Under the pieces are notes generated by a model. That model worked only from the letters and a program-made list of their open reading frames with translations, made no database searches and was not told the origin of the DNA. A DNA stretch of 60,225 nt, from contig JALSKC010000051.1 of assembly GCA_026989055.1 (NCBI GenBank), forward strand, positions 1-60,225, in the 5' to 3' direction. The translations under genes and the position numbers were made by a program. The stretch comes from Paracoccaceae bacterium (GTDB lineage Bacteria > Pseudomonadota > Alphaproteobacteria > Rhodobacterales > Rhodobacteraceae). Shown in pieces: positions 58,286-60,225 of the stretch (position 1 is the stretch's first letter; every line of letters starts with the position of its first letter).

Positions 58286-59050
58286 ATGCGCCTTGCCAGC
58301 CCAGACGCCCTGCCGGTGCGCGCCAGCCTGTGGCTGGGCTTTTACGGGCTGGTGCTGCTGGCCTGGGGGCTGACCTACGAGCTGGCGCGCGGCAGCGGGG
58401 CCGCTTTCTGCGGTTCCGAGGCGGTCCGGCTGCTGCCGCTGGGGGGATTTGCGGCGCTGTTTCCCATGTGGGTGGTGATGATGGCCGCGATGATGCTGCC
58501 GACGATCGTTCCGACCCTGTGCGCCTATCTGGACCTGCCGGCCGCGGCCGGGGCCAGCGCCGCCGGCTGGTGGGGAGTCGTGGCCGGTTATGCGGGGGTC
58601 TGGCTCGCGGGTTCGGCCGCCTTTGCCGGGGTGCAGGTGCTGGCGCTGCACAACGGCTGGCTCGACCCGGCCGGCGCGGCGGCCTCGCCGCTCGCCGCGG
58701 CGGCACTGCTGGCGCTGGCCGGGTTCTGGCAGTTCACCCGCACCAAGACCGCCTGCCAGGAGGCCTGCCTGTCGCCGACGCTCTACTATCTGGCCAACTG
58801 GCGCCCGGGGCTGCGCGGCGGATTGCGGATGGGGGTGGAGGTGGGGCTGGTCTGCGTCGGCTGCTGCTGGGCGATCATGGCGCTGGCCTTCGTGGGTGGC
58901 ACGATGAGCCTGCTCTGGATGGGGCTGGCGACGGTCTTCATGGTGGTCGAGAAGCTGCCCGGGATCGGGATGCGCCTGCGCCGCCCGGCGGGGCTGGCGC
59001 TGCTGGCGGCGGCTCTGGCGCTGGCGCTGCGCGGGGCGGGGGGCGCATGA
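58286..59050 (+). CDS. DUF2182 integral membrane protein
   Basis: A 254-residue protein with about six to seven membrane helices. Family marks are PMWVVMMAAMMLPTIVPTL near residue 65, FTRTKTACQEACLSP around residue 155, GLRMGVEVGLVCVGCCWAIM and VFMVVEKLPG. Conserved Met, Cys and His pairs suggest metal or heme contact, which the family annotation has suggested without proof. ATG 58286 follows GGGAG by five bases; the frame is open to 58235. The next gene is DUF1326, a frequent partner in proteobacteria. A membrane-plus-soluble two-part system is the best inference. Confidence 0.85.
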   Translation: MRLASPDALPVRASLWLGFYGLVLLAWGLTYELARGSGAAFCGSEAVRLLPLGGFAALFPMWVVMMAAMMLPTIVPTLCAYLDLPAAAGASAAGWWGVVAGYAGVWLAGSAAFAGVQVLALHNGWLDPAGAAASPLAAAALLALAGFWQFTRTKTACQEACLSPTLYYLANWRPGLRGGLRMGVEVGLVCVGCCWAIMALAFVGGTMSLLWMGLATVFMVVEKLPGIGMRLRRPAGLALLAAALALALRGAGGA

Positions 59051-59132
59051 GCGCGCCAGCCGAATGACGAGGAATGCGCGAAGGCGCTCGAAACGACGGC
59101 CGGCCGGTGCCGGCGCTGCAGGGGAGGGAGGA

Positions 59133-59804
59133 ATGCCGGAGACGAAAGCGGAACAGGCCGCGGGGCGGAGGGTGCGGCGCGTCAGCGCGCCTGCGAACTG
59201 GGCGATCAGGGGCGAGCTGTTCCTGAACTGCAACTGCACGGTGTTCTGCCCCTGTGTCGTCAGCCTGGGCAAGCACCCGCCGACCGAGGGCTACTGCCAG
59301 ACCTGGATGGCCATCGCCATCGACGAGGGCCATTTCGAGGGCGAGAGCCTTTCGGGGCTGAACGTGGCGCTGCTGGTCGATATTCCGGGCCGCATGAGCG
59401 AGGGCAACTGGAAGGTTGCGGTCTATGTCGATGAAGGCGCGTCGGATGCCGCCTATGAGGGGCTGCTGAAGATCCTTTCGGGGGAGGCCGGCGGCACCAC
59501 CGGGCTGTTCACCCTGCTGGTCAGCGAAATCATCGGCGCCGAGCGCGAGAAGGTGGTGATCAGGCGCGAGGGCCGGCGCCGTTCGGTCGAGGTGGGGCGC
59601 AAGATCCGGGGCGAGATCGAGATGCTCCCCGGCGCCGATCCGGAGCGGCCGGTCACCATGACCAACACGCAATACTGGATGGGGCCGGACGTGATCGCGG
59701 CGCGCGGCCTGAAGAGCCGGGTGCGTGATTACGGTCGGGTCTGGGATTTCGACGGGAAGTCGGCCGAGATCTGCGCGATCGACTGGAGCGGCACGCGCAA
59801 ATGA
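59133..59804 (+). CDS. DUF1326 protein with CxC/CxC motif
   Basis: A 223-residue protein. The DUF1326 signature LFLNCNCTVFCPCVVSLG holds four closely spaced Cys (CNC and CPC), a likely metal- or thiol-exchange site, followed by HPPTEGYCQTWMAIAIDEG with another Cys, and a C-terminal IDWSGTRK. No signal peptide is seen, so it is probably cytosolic. ATG 59133 follows GGAGGGAGGA. The gene lies 82 bp after DUF2182 and overlaps the DinB start (ATGA). Function is unknown. Confidence 0.85.
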   Translation: MPETKAEQAAGRRVRRVSAPANWAIRGELFLNCNCTVFCPCVVSLGKHPPTEGYCQTWMAIAIDEGHFEGESLSGLNVALLVDIPGRMSEGNWKVAVYVDEGASDAAYEGLLKILSGEAGGTTGLFTLLVSEIIGAEREKVVIRREGRRRSVEVGRKIRGEIEMLPGADPERPVTMTNTQYWMGPDVIAARGLKSRVRDYGRVWDFDGKSAEICAIDWSGTRK

Positions 59805-60225
59805 TCACGCCGGATTACTGCCGCACGATGGCGCGCTACAACGCCTGGCAGAACCGCAGCCTTTACGGCGCGGCGGACGGCCTGGGCGATGCGGCACGGC
59901 GGCTTGACCGGGGCGCGTTTTTCGGATCGATCCATGATACCCTGTCGCATCTGTTGTGGGGCGACACGATCTGGATGAGCCGGTTTGACGGCTGGGACGC
60001 GCCTGACGTTTCGATCAGCGACAGCGGACGGTTCGTCGTGGACTGGGACAGGCTGAAGGCCATGCGTCTGGACGCCGACCGGCGGATTGTCCAGTGGGCC
60101 GGGCGGGTCGTGGCCGATGATCTGACGGGCGACCTGAGCTGGTATTCCGGGGCCATCGGGCGCGAGATCACCAGGCCGCGGGCCTTGCTGGTCATGCAGG
60201 TTTTCAACCACCAGACCCACCACCG
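59801..60225 (+). CDS. DinB family protein, C-terminus beyond window
   Basis: The first 141 residues of a DinB/YfiT-type four-helix bundle protein. It starts MITPDYCRTMARYNAWQNRSL, with the metal-ligand His in IHDTLSHLLWGDTIW and a second His pair in VMQVFNHQTHHR at the edge. DinB-like proteins are metal-dependent and several transfer thiols (mycothiol or bacillithiol S-transferases). It overlaps the DUF1326 stop by four bases, so it belongs to the same operon. No stop codon is reached before 60225. Confidence 0.88.
   Translation, partial: MITPDYCRTMARYNAWQNRSLYGAADGLGDAARRLDRGAFFGSIHDTLSHLLWGDTIWMSRFDGWDAPDVSISDSGRFVVDWDRLKAMRLDADRRIVQWAGRVVADDLTGDLSWYSGAIGREITRPRALLVMQVFNHQTHH

Overview
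The window looks like ordinary chromosome of a high-GC alphaproteobacterium of the order Rhodobacterales (Rhodobacteraceae/Paracoccaceae). The evidence is the dusB(nifR3)-ntrB-ntrC-ntrY-ntrX-trkA-trkH-hfq-hflX order, an NtrC without a GAFTGA loop, a fused IspDF, a VPLPA-CTERM protein, a TIGR03808-type Tat protein, a permuted two-piece tmRNA and an Iron-Rhodo-box-like operator. No prophage, insertion sequence, CRISPR array, rRNA or tRNA gene was seen. GC is very high, so long shadow ORFs occur on both strands.

Layout. 0-5.4 kb: a nuclease lipoprotein (cut by the window edge) coupled to cobS; a DCC1-type thiol oxidoreductase divergent from an HTTM membrane protein; a J-domain protein divergent from bolA; a DUF4177 protein. 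5.4-16 kb: a VPLPA-CTERM exported protein with its own promoter and terminator, gatB, pepN, glcB, a class I glutamine amidotransferase-like hydrolase and a Tat-exported beta-helix protein. 16-22.8 kb: a cytochrome c'/diheme cytochrome c pair, hpt with a small membrane protein, a COQ10-like protein, an MmgE/PrpD protein, and a coupled ispDF-pgpA-cinA operon.

23-35 kb: the nitrogen/redox two-component cluster (dusB, ntrBC, ntrYX), potassium uptake (trkA, trkH), hfq and hflX. 35-47.7 kb: a penicillin acylase family protein, a 3-hydroxyisobutyrate dehydrogenase family enzyme, a cupin with an unknown membrane protein, eno, a DMT exporter, a Fur-family regulator, an endonuclease/exonuclease/phosphatase protein, another unknown membrane protein, and a coupled nucleoside hydrolase-GNAT-selO operon.

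47.7-60.2 kb: a methyltransferase broken in several places; an orphan ferric-iron binding protein whose promoter spacer is filled by an Iron-Rhodo-box-like palindrome; mazG, an M20 amidohydrolase, prfA-prmC, a DUF4167 protein, and fumC coupled to two very small genes. Next comes sspB, immediately downstream on the same strand of ssrA, so the tmRNA that tags stalled proteins lies beside the ClpXP adaptor that recognises such tags. The window ends in a DUF2182-DUF1326-DinB module, whose function I do not know and which is the least understood gene set here.
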